DNA from: an uncultured bacterium
GTDB taxonomy: Bacteria > Verrucomicrobiota > Verrucomicrobiia > CAIQCK01
Direction: 5' to 3'
DNA length: 64,000 nt
Assembly: GCA_903870275.1 (NCBI GenBank)
Contig: CAIQCK010000101.1
Location: forward strand, 77,141-141,140
Translations under genes and position numbers: made by a program
The notes under the pieces: generated by a model
What the model was told of the DNA's origin: nothing
What the model saw: the letters and a program-made list of their open reading frames with translations, nothing else
The model's database searches: none
In this document: positions 17,570-27,097 of the stretch, piece by piece
How positions within the stretch are numbered: position 1 is the first letter of the stretch
Layout of the letters: each line of letters begins with the position of its first letter

Positions 17570-18883
17570 ATGAACCTGCACAGCAGTCGCCGCCAGTTTC
17601 TCAAACACTCCGCACTCGTCAGCGCCAGCTTCTGGCTGGCCCGCCGCAACGCAACGGCCCAAAGCCGCTCGCCCAACGACAAGCTCAACATCGGCATCAT
17701 CGGCGTGCACAGCCGTGGCGCGGCCAACATGAAGGGCGTGGAAACCGAGAACATCGCCGCCCTCTGCGACGTGAACGAGGAATTCCTCGCCGAGGCCGCC
17801 AAGAAATATCCGCAGGCCAAGACCTACAGCGATTGGCGAAAGCTGGTGGACCAGAAAGACCTCGACGCCGTCGTCGTGAGCACCACGGAGCATACACATG
17901 CGCTGGCCAGCGTCTGGGCCATGAAACGCGGCAAGCACGTATATTGCGAGAAGCCGCTGGCGCACAGCGTGCAAGAAGCGCGCGTGATGCGCGAGACTTC
18001 CAAGAAGATGAAAGTGGCGACCCAGATGGGCACGCAAATTCATGCCACCGAAAACTACCGCCGCGTGGTTGAGTTGATTCAGTCGGGCGCCATCGGGCCA
18101 GTGCGCGAGGCTCATGCGTGGGTCGAGCAAGGCATCGAAGGCCCGCGCAGCCGGCCGCAGGAAGAGATGCCGGTTCCGGCAAACCTGAACTGGGACCTCT
18201 GGGTCGGGCCGGCACCGATGCGGCCGTATCACGCCTGTTACTTCGAGAAGCGATCCATGTCCTGGCAGAACTGGTGGGACTTCGGCAATGGCGCGCTCGG
18301 CGACATGGGCAGCCACATCATTGACCTGCCGTTCTGGGCGTTGAAGTTACAGCATCCCCTGACGGTCGAAGCGGAAGGCCCGCTGCCGGTGCGGCCCGAA
18401 ACGTATCCGGATTATCTCACCGTGCGTTGGGAACATCCGGCGCGCGGCAAGCAACCGCCGGTCAAATTCACCTGGTATGATGGCAAAGCTGGCACGCCCC
18501 GCCCGAAGTCGCCGGAGGGCGTGGACATCTCAAAGTGGCACCTCGGCGTCATTTTCGTTGGCGAGAAAGGAACTCTGGTCGCCAACTACAGCAAATACAT
18601 CCTGCTGCCGGAGGCCGACTTCAAAAACTTCCAGCCGCCCAAGCCGTGGATCGCGCCGTCGCTGGGTCATCATCAGGAATGGATACACGCGTGCAAAACC
18701 GGCGCGCCGACGCTGTGCAACTTCGACTACTCCGGTTCGCTGGTGGAGCACAATCTGCTCGGAACCGTCGCGTTCCGCACGGGCCAGAAGCTCCAGTGGG
18801 ACCCGAAACATCTGAAGGCCACCAACTGCCCAGAGGCGGACCGCTTTATCCAGCGCACCTATCGCGAAGGCTGGACGCTATAG
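17570..18883 (+). CDS. Tat-exported Gfo/Idh/MocA-family oxidoreductase
   Basis: 437 residues. ATG 17570 follows AAAGGAG (17557-17563) and opens a twin-arginine signal (S-R-R-Q-F-L-K-H-S). The mature protein has a Rossmann start L-N-I-G-I-I-G-V-H-S-R-G, the family's C-E-K-P-L sugar-binding/catalytic motif, and the C-terminal alpha/beta substrate domain. Such proteins bind NAD(P) before Tat export and oxidise or rearrange sugars, for example by redox-assisted glycosidic cleavage or epimerisation. A second member is at 52864. It is followed after 51 bp by an AraC-type regulator. Substrate unknown. Confidence 0.85.
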   Translation: MNLHSSRRQFLKHSALVSASFWLARRNATAQSRSPNDKLNIGIIGVHSRGAANMKGVETENIAALCDVNEEFLAEAAKKYPQAKTYSDWRKLVDQKDLDAVVVSTTEHTHALASVWAMKRGKHVYCEKPLAHSVQEARVMRETSKKMKVATQMGTQIHATENYRRVVELIQSGAIGPVREAHAWVEQGIEGPRSRPQEEMPVPANLNWDLWVGPAPMRPYHACYFEKRSMSWQNWWDFGNGALGDMGSHIIDLPFWALKLQHPLTVEAEGPLPVRPETYPDYLTVRWEHPARGKQPPVKFTWYDGKAGTPRPKSPEGVDISKWHLGVIFVGEKGTLVANYSKYILLPEADFKNFQPPKPWIAPSLGHHQEWIHACKTGAPTLCNFDYSGSLVEHNLLGTVAFRTGQKLQWDPKHLKATNCPEADRFIQRTYREGWTL

Positions 18884-18934
18884 GAAGGCATCTTCGCCCG
18901 GAACCGGCGCTCCGGTTGTGGTTGCGTGACCTAG

Positions 18935-19900
18935 ATGAAAAAAGACTGGCCTCTCCACCGCATCGCGCCGTTTGTCCGATGGACCGGCGAGGTCCGCGTG
19001 CCGACCGGTTATTTTCGGAAACGGCGCTACATCTTTGACCAGATCTTCGTCCATGTGCTCAACGGCTGGGGCGAGTTTCATATCCGCAACAAATGGGTGC
19101 GCATCTCTGCCGGCGATTTGCTGCTGATCCCGGCGGGCACGCCCACGATGCTGCGCACCGGCGACCGCGAGCCGATGTGGTTCCGCTTCATCCGTTTCGA
19201 CTACGATTGGGCCGGCGACTACCAGGCGCGGCCGATGGACTCGCTCACCGCCGCCGCGCGCCGTTACCCCTGGCGCACGCCCGCTGCGCCGCGGGAATTG
19301 AAATTGCCGCGCAAACTTCATGTCGCCGACGACCCGCGGGTGCCGTTGCTGTTCGACCGCGTCATCCACGAGGCGGAACTGAAAGCGCCCGGCTATGAGT
19401 TGATGGTGCGCGCCGGATTGATGGAACTTCTCGCCATCGTTCATCGGCGCAGTTGCGGCTGGAAGGAACGGTCGAGCCTGCCGGAGGCCCACCCGGAGCC
19501 GGTGCGGCGCGCGCTGGCGTTCATGGAAACGAACGTCGCGAAACCGCTGACGCTCGCCGAGGTCGCCCGCGAGGCGCGGCTGAGCAAACAACATTTCTGC
19601 CGCGTCTTCCATCGCGCCGTCGGCGTCTCGCCGCTGCGGTTCCTGGTCCGGCTGCGGTTGCGTGTGGCCAAGGGCGTGCTCTGGCACGAAGGGTCTACCG
19701 TCAAGCAAGCCGCCATGGCCGCCGGCTTCGAGGACCCGCATCATTTCACGCGTGTCTTTCGGCGGCTGGAGGGCATTACACCAACCGGCTTCCGTCGGGC
19801 GGTCATCGGCATGGACGGCGCGTCTCAAATCCGCCTCGCCCAGGCGGACGCGCTCCAAGTGCGCGGCCCCTTTTTCACCATCGCCCCCCGCGCACGCTAA
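18935..19900 (+). CDS. AraC-family transcriptional regulator with cupin sensor domain
   Basis: 321 residues. The N-terminal half is an AraC-type cupin: V-L-N-G-W-G-E-F-H-I followed by I-S-A-G-D-L-L-L-I-P-A-G-T-P. The C-terminal ~100 residues hold two helix-turn-helix motifs (L-A-E-V-A-R-E-A-R-L-S-K-Q-H-F and V-K-Q-A-A-M-A-A-G-F-E-D-P-H-H-F). Such proteins bind sugars and activate nearby operons. Its stop codon lies inside the conserved promoter block that drives the next gene. A relic of its last 24 codons is found at 26942-27013, also attached to that block. It is therefore the prime candidate regulator of the promoter family, by inference. Confidence 0.88.
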   Translation: MKKDWPLHRIAPFVRWTGEVRVPTGYFRKRRYIFDQIFVHVLNGWGEFHIRNKWVRISAGDLLLIPAGTPTMLRTGDREPMWFRFIRFDYDWAGDYQARPMDSLTAAARRYPWRTPAAPRELKLPRKLHVADDPRVPLLFDRVIHEAELKAPGYELMVRAGLMELLAIVHRRSCGWKERSSLPEAHPEPVRRALAFMETNVAKPLTLAEVAREARLSKQHFCRVFHRAVGVSPLRFLVRLRLRVAKGVLWHEGSTVKQAAMAAGFEDPHHFTRVFRRLEGITPTGFRRAVIGMDGASQIRLAQADALQVRGPFFTIAPRAR

Positions 19901-19960
19901 CCGCATCCACACGGAAGCGATTCTTGTCCATTTACCGCCGTCCCTTTCGAGAGGCATAAT
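19896..19960 (+). promoter_or_regulatory. Conserved promoter module, copy A
   Basis: The 43-bp block (19896-19938) begins GCTAACCGCATCCACAC and ends TTTACCGC. The -35 TTTACC (19931-19936) is 18 bp from the -10 CATAAT (19955-19960), which is six bases before ATG 19967. The block plus one base upstream (44 bp) is identical to copy B at 27008-27051. It overlaps the TAA of the AraC gene. Confidence 0.75.
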
Positions 19961-19966
19961 GGCAAC

Positions 19967-22900
19967 ATGAATCGCAGACTCGGTTGGCGCTCACCGTGCA
20001 TTGGAATCGTCCTGTCCGTGGTGGTATGGCACGCGTGCGAAAGCATGGCAATCGGGGCGGCGGCCCACGCACGCAGCTGGGTGGCGATCCTCCAGGACGC
20101 CGCGGCGGGAACTGATCCGGCGACCACCGAGGCCGTTGCGAACGCACTGCGCCGCGAAAAGTTCGAGGTCACATTCCTGTCGGCCGAAGCGGCCTGCGAT
20201 CCGGCGCGCTTGTCTCCCCAGCAACATTTCCTGTACGTCATTCCCAATGCCACGGCATATCCCGCCGCGGGCGCCGACACGCTGACCCGCTATCTCCGGG
20301 GCAAAGGCAGCCTGATGGTCCTCGGCACGCCTCCGTTTGAAAAACCGATTTGGAAACACGGAGACCGTTGGGTGGACAACGCGTTCGTCCGCGACGCGGT
20401 GAAGAACCAGAAGCCGGCCCGGATGCTCTATGATTTCGACAAGGAGGCGCCGGGCAAAGCTGCCGATTGGACACAAAGCGGCGCCCACCGAAAATACACC
20501 ACCGCCGAAATCGTGCCCGGCGGCGTGGAGGGATCGAAGGGCTGCCTGAAGATCACCTATGATTATGAGAGCGGCTCCCCCACCGGCTGCGGCGCGGCCG
20601 TGAAACCGCAGGCCGGCGCGGCGTCCGGCGGTCTGTTGTGTTTCTGGGCCAAGGGCGACGGGCAGACGGCCCGACTGGCCGTGCGACTGGTCGAGGAAAC
20701 CGAGCCACTCCAACGGGGTATCGCCGTCATTTCGATTAACAAGAACTGGACGTATCATGTGCTCCGCCCGGAGGATTTCCTCGTCCGCGGCCACGCCGAT
20801 CCGTTCAAGGCGCGCCGGCTCTCGTTTGAGTTGGTGGACCGCACCATCACCCCCTACGTGGCCGATGGCAAACATACCGTCTGGATCGACCAGATTGGCA
20901 CCGCGCCGCAGCCGTTCCCCAAGCTTGGCGACATGTCCCGCAATCCGTTCCCGCTCATCGAGACCGTGTCGCCCGGCTACAAACTCTACCCGCTGACGAA
21001 CATCGGTTCGCTCAAGGCCGTGCAGACCCAGGCGATTCTCGGGCCTGAAGCCACGAAGCTGCCGGTGCCTTCAAGCGCCTCGTCGTGCTACGCGCGGCCC
21101 GAAGGCAAGGGTTTCGAGCGTGGCTACAAGTGGCGATGGATTCCGCTGGTGCGGGCCTGCGACAAGGACAGCGTCGAGCGCGGCACGGTGGCGTGGATGT
21201 TGCTGCACCAAGCACCGTTGTCGGAAGGGCCCGCGTTTGCGGATGCCGTCCGGCGTCTGGTTGGCGCGAGCATCCCGAACCAGCCCGTCGCGGTGGAAGG
21301 CTCGATGTGCGCCGTTTGCGCGATCAGCGACCCGGTCGCGCTAAAGGAAATCGCGCGCACGAGCCTTTTCGGCGACATGGCGCGGCGGATCTCCGATGGA
21401 GTGTTTCTCTCGCACGCCGGCTCGCGCGAGTTTTCCTACTGGCCGGGCGAGACCGTGAGGCTCGGCGCAGTGGCGGTCAACAACGGCGCACAAGAGGCGG
21501 CCGTCGCCGTTCGCATTCGTGTCTGCGCGAACGGCGGCAAGCACGCGGTGTTTCAAAAGGAAGTGGAACTGACCATCAAGCCGGGAAGCTCCGCAACGGC
21601 GGCGTTCGAGTGGACACCTGAGAAATTCGCCAGCTCGGGCTACGTCGTGACGACGGAGTTGCTGCGCGACGGGAAAGCGATTGATGTCATCGCGCACGAG
21701 ATGGGCGTGCTTTCGACGGAGAAAGCCGCGCGCGATGCGTTCGTGACGGTGCGCGACGGCGATTTCTGGCTCGGCGGCAAGAAATGGTATCCGGTTGGAG
21801 TCAATTACTGGCCACGCTACGCCATCGCGCTGGAACAGGAGGACTACGTGTTCCACTGGCTGACACCGGGATTCTACAATCCCGAAGAGGTCGAGCGCGA
21901 CTTGCGGCAGTTGGAATCGCTCGGCATGAATTTCGTCGCCATCCGCGCACATCACCAGAACGACCGCCGGACCGTGCTCGATTTCCTGCGCCGCTGCAGC
22001 AACCACGGCATCCGCGTATTCATCTTCGTGCAGTCGCACGTCATCAGCGACGATCCGCATTATTTCCAGGGCCTCATGATGCCGTTCCATTTCCAGGAGA
22101 AAGACGTGGCGGAGTTCATCCGCGCGACACGGCTCGCGGAAAACCCGACGCTCATGGGCTGGGACCTCATTTGGGAACCGGCAGGCTGGGTGTTCGGCGG
22201 AAAGATGTCCGGCAGCTTCGGATGGAATGACCCGGCACCCTACCGGCAGCGTTGGGACGCCGACTGGGCGCGCTGGATCGCCGACCGCTACGGCAGCCCC
22301 GAGAGCGCTGAGGCGGATTGGGGCATGGCCGCGCCGCGCTTGGACGGTCGGGTTACCTCGCCGACCGACCAGCAGTTCAAGGAAGACGGCCCGTGGCGTG
22401 TAATGGTCGCCGCTTACCGGCGATTCATGGACGACTTGATGAGCCGTCACTGGAATGACGCCACGCGTACGCTGCGCCGGCTCGACCCGAACCACCTCAT
22501 CAGTTACCGCCAAGGCAACCTGCCGCCGGTTGACTTCACGCTCACCGCGACGCCGAAACATACGGATTTCTTCGCGATGGAAGGCTACGGTTTCACTCCA
22601 GGCGCGAAGGGAACCAACGCCGCGGGCTTCATCAACCGCTACATCCACTTCGCGACAAAGGGAAAACCGTATCTCTGGGTAGAGTTCGGCGCCAGCGCGT
22701 GGGATCGGGCCGCGGCGCAGCCCGGCGAGAAAGAGATCGCGTATCAGGGCCAGTGCCACGAATTGATCCACCGCGTCGCACTGGAGACTGGTGCCAACGG
22801 CGCGTCGCCCTGGTGGCTGGCGGGCGGCTATCGCATCAGCGAGAGGAGCGATTTCGGCATCCTCAACCCGGATGGCACGCTGCGGCCCAGTGGCGCGTTG

Positions 22901-25087
22901 CTGCAACAATACGCCGCTCTGTTCAAGTCACCGCGCCGTTATCCGGAGCCGGACACATGGTTCACCTTGGACCGTGAAGCTCACAGCGGTGCTCTTTTTC
23001 GCGCTGCCTATAACGAAGGCGCCGAGGCGTTCGGAGCCGCTGCCGCTCAAAAACGCCAACTCGGCATCCGCACACCGGGCACGGGCACAACTTCCGCCGA
23101 CACGCCGCTGCTGGCCGTCGGCAATACGAAATACAACCATCACAACCCGCCCAAGTATCTCGACGCCGAGTTCAACTGGTTCAGAATCAAGGCCGCCGGC
23201 GGTGACTGGGTCGAAGTCCGCAGCGGCGCGCGGATTCGTGTGCCGCGGAACACGCCGGTTCTCGCTGAAACGTCTGTGGGCAACCTGCAGGAAGCGACAT
23301 GGCTGACTCCGGCGAGTTGCGCGGGCAAACCGGGCGCGGTCTATCTGGCTGCGACCGGCAGCTCGTCGCTGAAACTCAAACAGCCCATCGCAAATGACAC
23401 AGCGCGATTGGAAGACGCGGAGTTCGGCGAATCGTTTCGGCTGACCGAAGGCGTCGCCGCAGAAACGAAAATCGAGTTGCAGATGACCGCCGAAGGCCGA
23501 GTGTGGTTTGGCGAGAAACTGCGGTTCACGTTGGAGCCAGTTGCCGCAGGTCAACGCGTGTCCCACAATGCGGCGAAACCTTTTGCGGAAGATATAAACA
23601 GCAGTGTGACCATCACTCCAGAAATCATTTCGTCCGACCAAGGCGCGATTCAGAATGCCGGCGTTGGCGCGGAGATCTGGAACGGTGGACCTAGTGACGG
23701 CCTGACGAACCTTGTTGAATACGCGGTTCGTGTTAGCGACCACGCAGTCAACTCCATGATTCGCGTCAGTTGGGCTGATTACGAAGCGAAGGAAGGGGAA
23801 TACCTCTTCAAGAAAATGGACAAACATTTCGAATACTGCATCCAATACGGCCAGAAACTCGACATCGGCTGTTTTGTCACCAGTGCTGGAGGCGGAGGCC
23901 TGATTGCTGGCGCGCAGTGCTCCTATCCGGCTTATGTCCACGAAGCGATGCAGAACAGCGGACAGAAAGACGTCGTCTCTCCGATGTTCACAGACAAGAA
24001 GGACCGATGGGAACCGAACTTTGAGAACCCGTATTTCTTCGAGAGGTATGATGCGTTGTTGAAGGCGTTCGCCGAATACTTGGAACAGCCGCAGACTTTT
24101 GGCGGCAGAACCATCCAGCGCAAGAAGCTAGTCCGCTGTATCGAGATGCGCCACTTCGGCTTCTGGGGAGAAGGAGCCTATCCAAAACATCTCGTGCCTT
24201 CCCATTCGAGATTCTTGATTCGGTTTGCCGACGCGTTCATCAAACACTTCCCTGATATTCGGATTGTGGTCCCCACCAACGGGATGGTCTTTATCCCTTC
24301 AGTTTATGACACACTGAAGGACTACCATTTCCACCTCCTCACGGCGAGGAACAACGCTGGTTTGCCCGGCATCTTTCGCGACAACTGGGGTTGGGATGAA
24401 CGTTCGGGCTACTACCAGAAGCTTTACTATTCATCCAACAAATATGAAACAGACGGCGTCAGGTTGTATGAACTTCTTCGCGATCGCTGGAAGTTCGCCC
24501 CGCTCGTTGGAGAACCGGGGCGCACCGGCCCGAAGGGAGATTGGCGTCCTTACTCCTGTCTGCTCGATCAGGTGAAATATCTGCACCCGGTTGTCATCCG
24601 CAACTGCAACGTGTCGGTCGGAACATGCACGTTTAATCCAACTGGCTACAACGTCCTCAATGACCCGCAGGCGCTTGATAATTTCCACAGAATGTATGCG
24701 ATGATTGGTTTTCGCTATCTCTTCACTTCTGCCAGAATCCAGCGGCACAACGGTGATCTGGAGATCGCGATGGATTGGTTGAACATCGGTCTGACGCCGA
24801 CATACGACAAGTGGAGGATCCGTTTCTTCATTGAAGACTCAGCCGGAAAAGAGACATGGTCCGGCTTCTCAACGCTGGACCTGCGGACGGTCTTCCCCGA
24901 CGAAAACACTCCGCCGGGCGTTGCGGATGCGCACAAAGCGAAAACACATAACGACCGCTTCTCGAACGCCCCCGCAACCGGAAAGCTGCATCTCCAAATA
25001 ATTGACCCTGACGGCATCTCTCCGCACATGGCCTTGAGCATCAAGGGCAGAACTCAAAAGGAATCGTATCAGTTGTCTAAGGAATAG
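19967..25087 (+). CDS. Giant secreted two-hydrolase fusion: clan-A glycosidase plus DUF4832-like domain
   Basis: 1706 residues. An N-terminal hydrophobic stretch (8-32) is a probable signal or anchor. Residues ~180-320 form a CBM-like beta-sandwich. Around 590 a clan GH-A barrel begins (V-R-D-G-D-F-W-L-G-G-K), with acid/base Glu737 in L-I-W-E-P-A-G and nucleophile Glu906 in L-W-V-E-F-G. From about residue 1208 a second, separate hydrolase-like unit follows (S-W-A-D-Y-E-A-K-E-G near its start, as in GH42/GH5-type barrels), ending in a DUF4832-type beta-domain (Y-A-M-I-G-F-R-Y-L-F). Base composition drops visibly from about 23580, at the domain boundary, so this looks like a fusion with recently acquired DNA. 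It is the first gene under promoter module A and is followed by an SDR. Confidence 0.75.
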   Translation: MNRRLGWRSPCIGIVLSVVVWHACESMAIGAAAHARSWVAILQDAAAGTDPATTEAVANALRREKFEVTFLSAEAACDPARLSPQQHFLYVIPNATAYPAAGADTLTRYLRGKGSLMVLGTPPFEKPIWKHGDRWVDNAFVRDAVKNQKPARMLYDFDKEAPGKAADWTQSGAHRKYTTAEIVPGGVEGSKGCLKITYDYESGSPTGCGAAVKPQAGAASGGLLCFWAKGDGQTARLAVRLVEETEPLQRGIAVISINKNWTYHVLRPEDFLVRGHADPFKARRLSFELVDRTITPYVADGKHTVWIDQIGTAPQPFPKLGDMSRNPFPLIETVSPGYKLYPLTNIGSLKAVQTQAILGPEATKLPVPSSASSCYARPEGKGFERGYKWRWIPLVRACDKDSVERGTVAWMLLHQAPLSEGPAFADAVRRLVGASIPNQPVAVEGSMCAVCAISDPVALKEIARTSLFGDMARRISDGVFLSHAGSREFSYWPGETVRLGAVAVNNGAQEAAVAVRIRVCANGGKHAVFQKEVELTIKPGSSATAAFEWTPEKFASSGYVVTTELLRDGKAIDVIAHEMGVLSTEKAARDAFVTVRDGDFWLGGKKWYPVGVNYWPRYAIALEQEDYVFHWLTPGFYNPEEVERDLRQLESLGMNFVAIRAHHQNDRRTVLDFLRRCSNHGIRVFIFVQSHVISDDPHYFQGLMMPFHFQEKDVAEFIRATRLAENPTLMGWDLIWEPAGWVFGGKMSGSFGWNDPAPYRQRWDADWARWIADRYGSPESAEADWGMAAPRLDGRVTSPTDQQFKEDGPWRVMVAAYRRFMDDLMSRHWNDATRTLRRLDPNHLISYRQGNLPPVDFTLTATPKHTDFFAMEGYGFTPGAKGTNAAGFINRYIHFATKGKPYLWVEFGASAWDRAAAQPGEKEIAYQGQCHELIHRVALETGANGASPWWLAGGYRISERSDFGILNPDGTLRPSGALLQQYAALFKSPRRYPEPDTWFTLDREAHSGALFRAAYNEGAEAFGAAAAQKRQLGIRTPGTGTTSADTPLLAVGNTKYNHHNPPKYLDAEFNWFRIKAAGGDWVEVRSGARIRVPRNTPVLAETSVGNLQEATWLTPASCAGKPGAVYLAATGSSSLKLKQPIANDTARLEDAEFGESFRLTEGVAAETKIELQMTAEGRVWFGEKLRFTLEPVAAGQRVSHNAAKPFAEDINSSVTITPEIISSDQGAIQNAGVGAEIWNGGPSDGLTNLVEYAVRVSDHAVNSMIRVSWADYEAKEGEYLFKKMDKHFEYCIQYGQKLDIGCFVTSAGGGGLIAGAQCSYPAYVHEAMQNSGQKDVVSPMFTDKKDRWEPNFENPYFFERYDALLKAFAEYLEQPQTFGGRTIQRKKLVRCIEMRHFGFWGEGAYPKHLVPSHSRFLIRFADAFIKHFPDIRIVVPTNGMVFIPSVYDTLKDYHFHLLTARNNAGLPGIFRDNWGWDERSGYYQKLYYSSNKYETDGVRLYELLRDRWKFAPLVGEPGRTGPKGDWRPYSCLLDQVKYLHPVVIRNCNVSVGTCTFNPTGYNVLNDPQALDNFHRMYAMIGFRYLFTSARIQRHNGDLEIAMDWLNIGLTPTYDKWRIRFFIEDSAGKETWSGFSTLDLRTVFPDENTPPGVADAHKAKTHNDRFSNAPATGKLHLQIIDPDGISPHMALSIKGRTQKESYQLSKE

Positions 25088-25127
25088 GAGAAAACGCAAA
25101 GCAACGGTTCACACTGGATATTGAAAG

Positions 25128-25883
25128 ATGAATAATACATTGACTGGACAAGTGGCCATCGTGACGGGCGCGTCGCGCGGGCTCGGACGTGGCATTGCGT
25201 TGGCGCTTGCCGAACAGGGCGCGGATATTATTGTGAATTACGTTTCGTCGGAAACGCAGGCGCAGGAGGTCGTGGCGCAAATCACTGCGCTGAACCGGCG
25301 TGCGCTGGCCGTGAAGGCCGATGTCAGCGAAGTCGCAGACGTGGAGCGGCTGTTTCAACTGACCCCGGATCAGTTTGGCCGGCTTGACATTCTCGTCAAC
25401 AACGCCGGCACGTCGCAGCCGAAGGACATCTTCCAAATCGAGGTTGCCGACTGGGAACGCATCATTCACACCAACCTCACCAGCTGTTTTCTCTGCTCGC
25501 AAGCCGCGATGCGGATCATGGCGCGCCAGAAATCCGGCCGCATCGTCAACATCAGCTCGGTGGTCGGCCATCAAGGCGCTTTGTTTGGCCACGTCCACTA
25601 CGCCGCCACCAAGAGCGGTATGCTCGGCATGACCCGCACGCTGGCCCGCACGGGCGCCCCGCTCGGCATCAACGTCAACGCCGTCGCGCCCGGCTGCATC
25701 GAGACGGAACTGCTGCACCAGACGTTGACCGACAGCGGGGTCGAGGAGATGCGGGGTAAAATCCCGCTCGGTCTTGGCACGCCGCGCGACGTTGGCCTGG
25801 CGGTGGCGTTTCTCTGCGGCGAAGGCGGACGTTACATCACCGGCTCCACGCTCGACGTCAATGGCGGGTTGTATATGCGATGA
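25128..25883 (+). CDS. Short-chain dehydrogenase/reductase, probable uronate or DEH reductase
   Basis: 251 residues, cytoplasmic. A classical SDR: T-G-A-S-R-G-L-G (13-20) for NAD(P), N-N-A-G, an upstream Ser, and the catalytic Y-A-A-T-K (Tyr158, Lys162). The stop overlaps the next gene's start (ATGA, 25880-25883), so it is translationally coupled to a mannonate dehydratase. That pairing suggests it acts as a fructuronate reductase, giving D-mannonate, or as a reductase of the alginate-derived 4-deoxy-hexoseulose uronate, giving 2-keto-3-deoxygluconate. Sequence alone cannot separate these from other 3-oxoacyl-reductase-like SDRs. Confidence 0.8.
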   Translation: MNNTLTGQVAIVTGASRGLGRGIALALAEQGADIIVNYVSSETQAQEVVAQITALNRRALAVKADVSEVADVERLFQLTPDQFGRLDILVNNAGTSQPKDIFQIEVADWERIIHTNLTSCFLCSQAAMRIMARQKSGRIVNISSVVGHQGALFGHVHYAATKSGMLGMTRTLARTGAPLGINVNAVAPGCIETELLHQTLTDSGVEEMRGKIPLGLGTPRDVGLAVAFLCGEGGRYITGSTLDVNGGLYMR

Positions 25884-26941
25884 AACTTGGCCTCGGCTTC
25901 CATCGCGACCGCATCAGCCCCGACAACTTTCGTTTCGCGCGCCAGGCCGGTTGCACGCACGTCGTTGTTCATTTGGTTGACCGGCTCCGCGAAGGTCTCC
26001 CGCCGGGCGCCGACGAGTTTTGTTTCGGCCGAACGCGGGCGCGCGGCGTTGTGTGGAGCTTCGACGAACTGGCGGCCGTCAAAAAGCTGGCCCATGACGA
26101 AGGCTTGCAGCTTGAAGCCGTCGAGAACATTGATCCGTCGTTCTGGTCCGACATTCTGCTCGACGGCGCGCGCAAACAGCAGCAACTCGAATCGCTGAAA
26201 GAACTGCTGCGCGCCATGGGCCGGTTGCGGATTCCGATTCTCGGCTACAACTTCAGCCTCGCCGGTGTGTGGGGACGCGTGGAAGGGCCGTTTGCGCGCG
26301 GCGGAGCGATCGCGCCGGCGTTCCAGCCGGATCATCCGCTCCAAAACCAACCACTCCCGCACGGACAGCTCAACAACATCGTCTATGACCCCGACGCGCC
26401 GGCCGGTCCCATCGCCAGCGTTTCGCGCGAGGAACTCTGGCAGCGGCTGGCTGGGTTCCTGAAGACACTCGTGCCAGTAGCCGAAACCGAGGGCGTGCGC
26501 CTCGCGGCGCATCCCGATGATCCGCCGTTGCCAACGCTCCGGCAAACTCCGAGGCTCTTGCACCAACCGGAACACCTTGACCACCTTTTGAATCTGGTTC
26601 CGAGTCCGGCCAACGCGCTGGAGTTTTGCGCAGGCACAATCCAGGAGATGACCAACGCCGACGTGTATGAGGCGGCGGAACGCTACAGCCGTCAGCGCGC
26701 CATTGCCTACGTGCATTGCCGCAATGTCGTCGGCAAAGCGCCCGGCTATCGTGAGGCGTTTATTGACGACGGCGAGATAGACGTGCCTCGTTTGCTGCGC
26801 ATCCTGCATCGCAATGGTTTCGACGGCGTCGTCATCCCCGATCACGCGCCGCGTATGAATTGTGACGCTCCGTGGCACGCCGGCATGGCTCACGCGCTGG
26901 GCTACCTGAAAGCGGTGTTGAGCATGAACGGCGCGCTGTGA
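25880..26941 (+). CDS. uxuA: Mannonate dehydratase
   Basis: 353 residues, no signal peptide. It shows the UxuA metal-site blocks: L-A-A-H-P-D-D-P-P, Y-V-H-C-R-N-V, F-I-D-D-G-E-I-D-V and V-I-P-D-H-A-P-R. UxuA removes water from D-mannonate to give 2-keto-3-deoxy-D-gluconate, the last step before KDG kinase and aldolase (neither is in this window). The four-base ATGA overlap with the SDR makes a two-gene redox-dehydration unit. An in-frame AraC relic begins immediately after its TGA. Confidence 0.85.
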   Translation: MKLGLGFHRDRISPDNFRFARQAGCTHVVVHLVDRLREGLPPGADEFCFGRTRARGVVWSFDELAAVKKLAHDEGLQLEAVENIDPSFWSDILLDGARKQQQLESLKELLRAMGRLRIPILGYNFSLAGVWGRVEGPFARGGAIAPAFQPDHPLQNQPLPHGQLNNIVYDPDAPAGPIASVSREELWQRLAGFLKTLVPVAETEGVRLAAHPDDPPLPTLRQTPRLLHQPEHLDHLLNLVPSPANALEFCAGTIQEMTNADVYEAAERYSRQRAIAYVHCRNVVGKAPGYREAFIDDGEIDVPRLLRILHRNGFDGVVIPDHAPRMNCDAPWHAGMAHALGYLKAVLSMNGAL

Positions 26942-27013
26942 ATCCGGATCGCCAAAACCGGCACGTCCCAAATGCGCGAGCCGTTTTCCAGCATCGTCTC
27001 CCGCTCGCGCTAA
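26942..27013 (+). pseudogene. Relic of the 3' end of an AraC-family gene
   Basis: These 24 codons, ending in TAA 27011-27013, align without gaps to the last codons of the AraC gene at 19829-19900. The final 40 bases agree at 31 positions and the -P-F-x-x-I-x-x-R-x-R-stop ending is conserved. It begins directly after the uxuA stop, in the same frame, and its TAA lies within promoter module copy B, exactly as in copy A. It is a truncated duplicate, not a working gene. Confidence 0.65.
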
Positions 27014-27073
27014 CCGCATCCACACGGAAGCGATTCTTGTCCATTTACCGCGAGGCCGCCGGCGTTGCATACT
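27009..27073 (+). promoter_or_regulatory. Conserved promoter module, copy B
   Basis: The 43-bp block at 27009-27051 is identical to copy A. TTTACC (27044-27049) is 18 bp from CATACT (27068-27073). Unlike the other copies, it is followed by a normal leader with CAGGAG (27085-27090) and ATG 27098. Confidence 0.75.
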
Positions 27074-27097
27074 CCCGCCAGCATCAGGAGCACTGAC

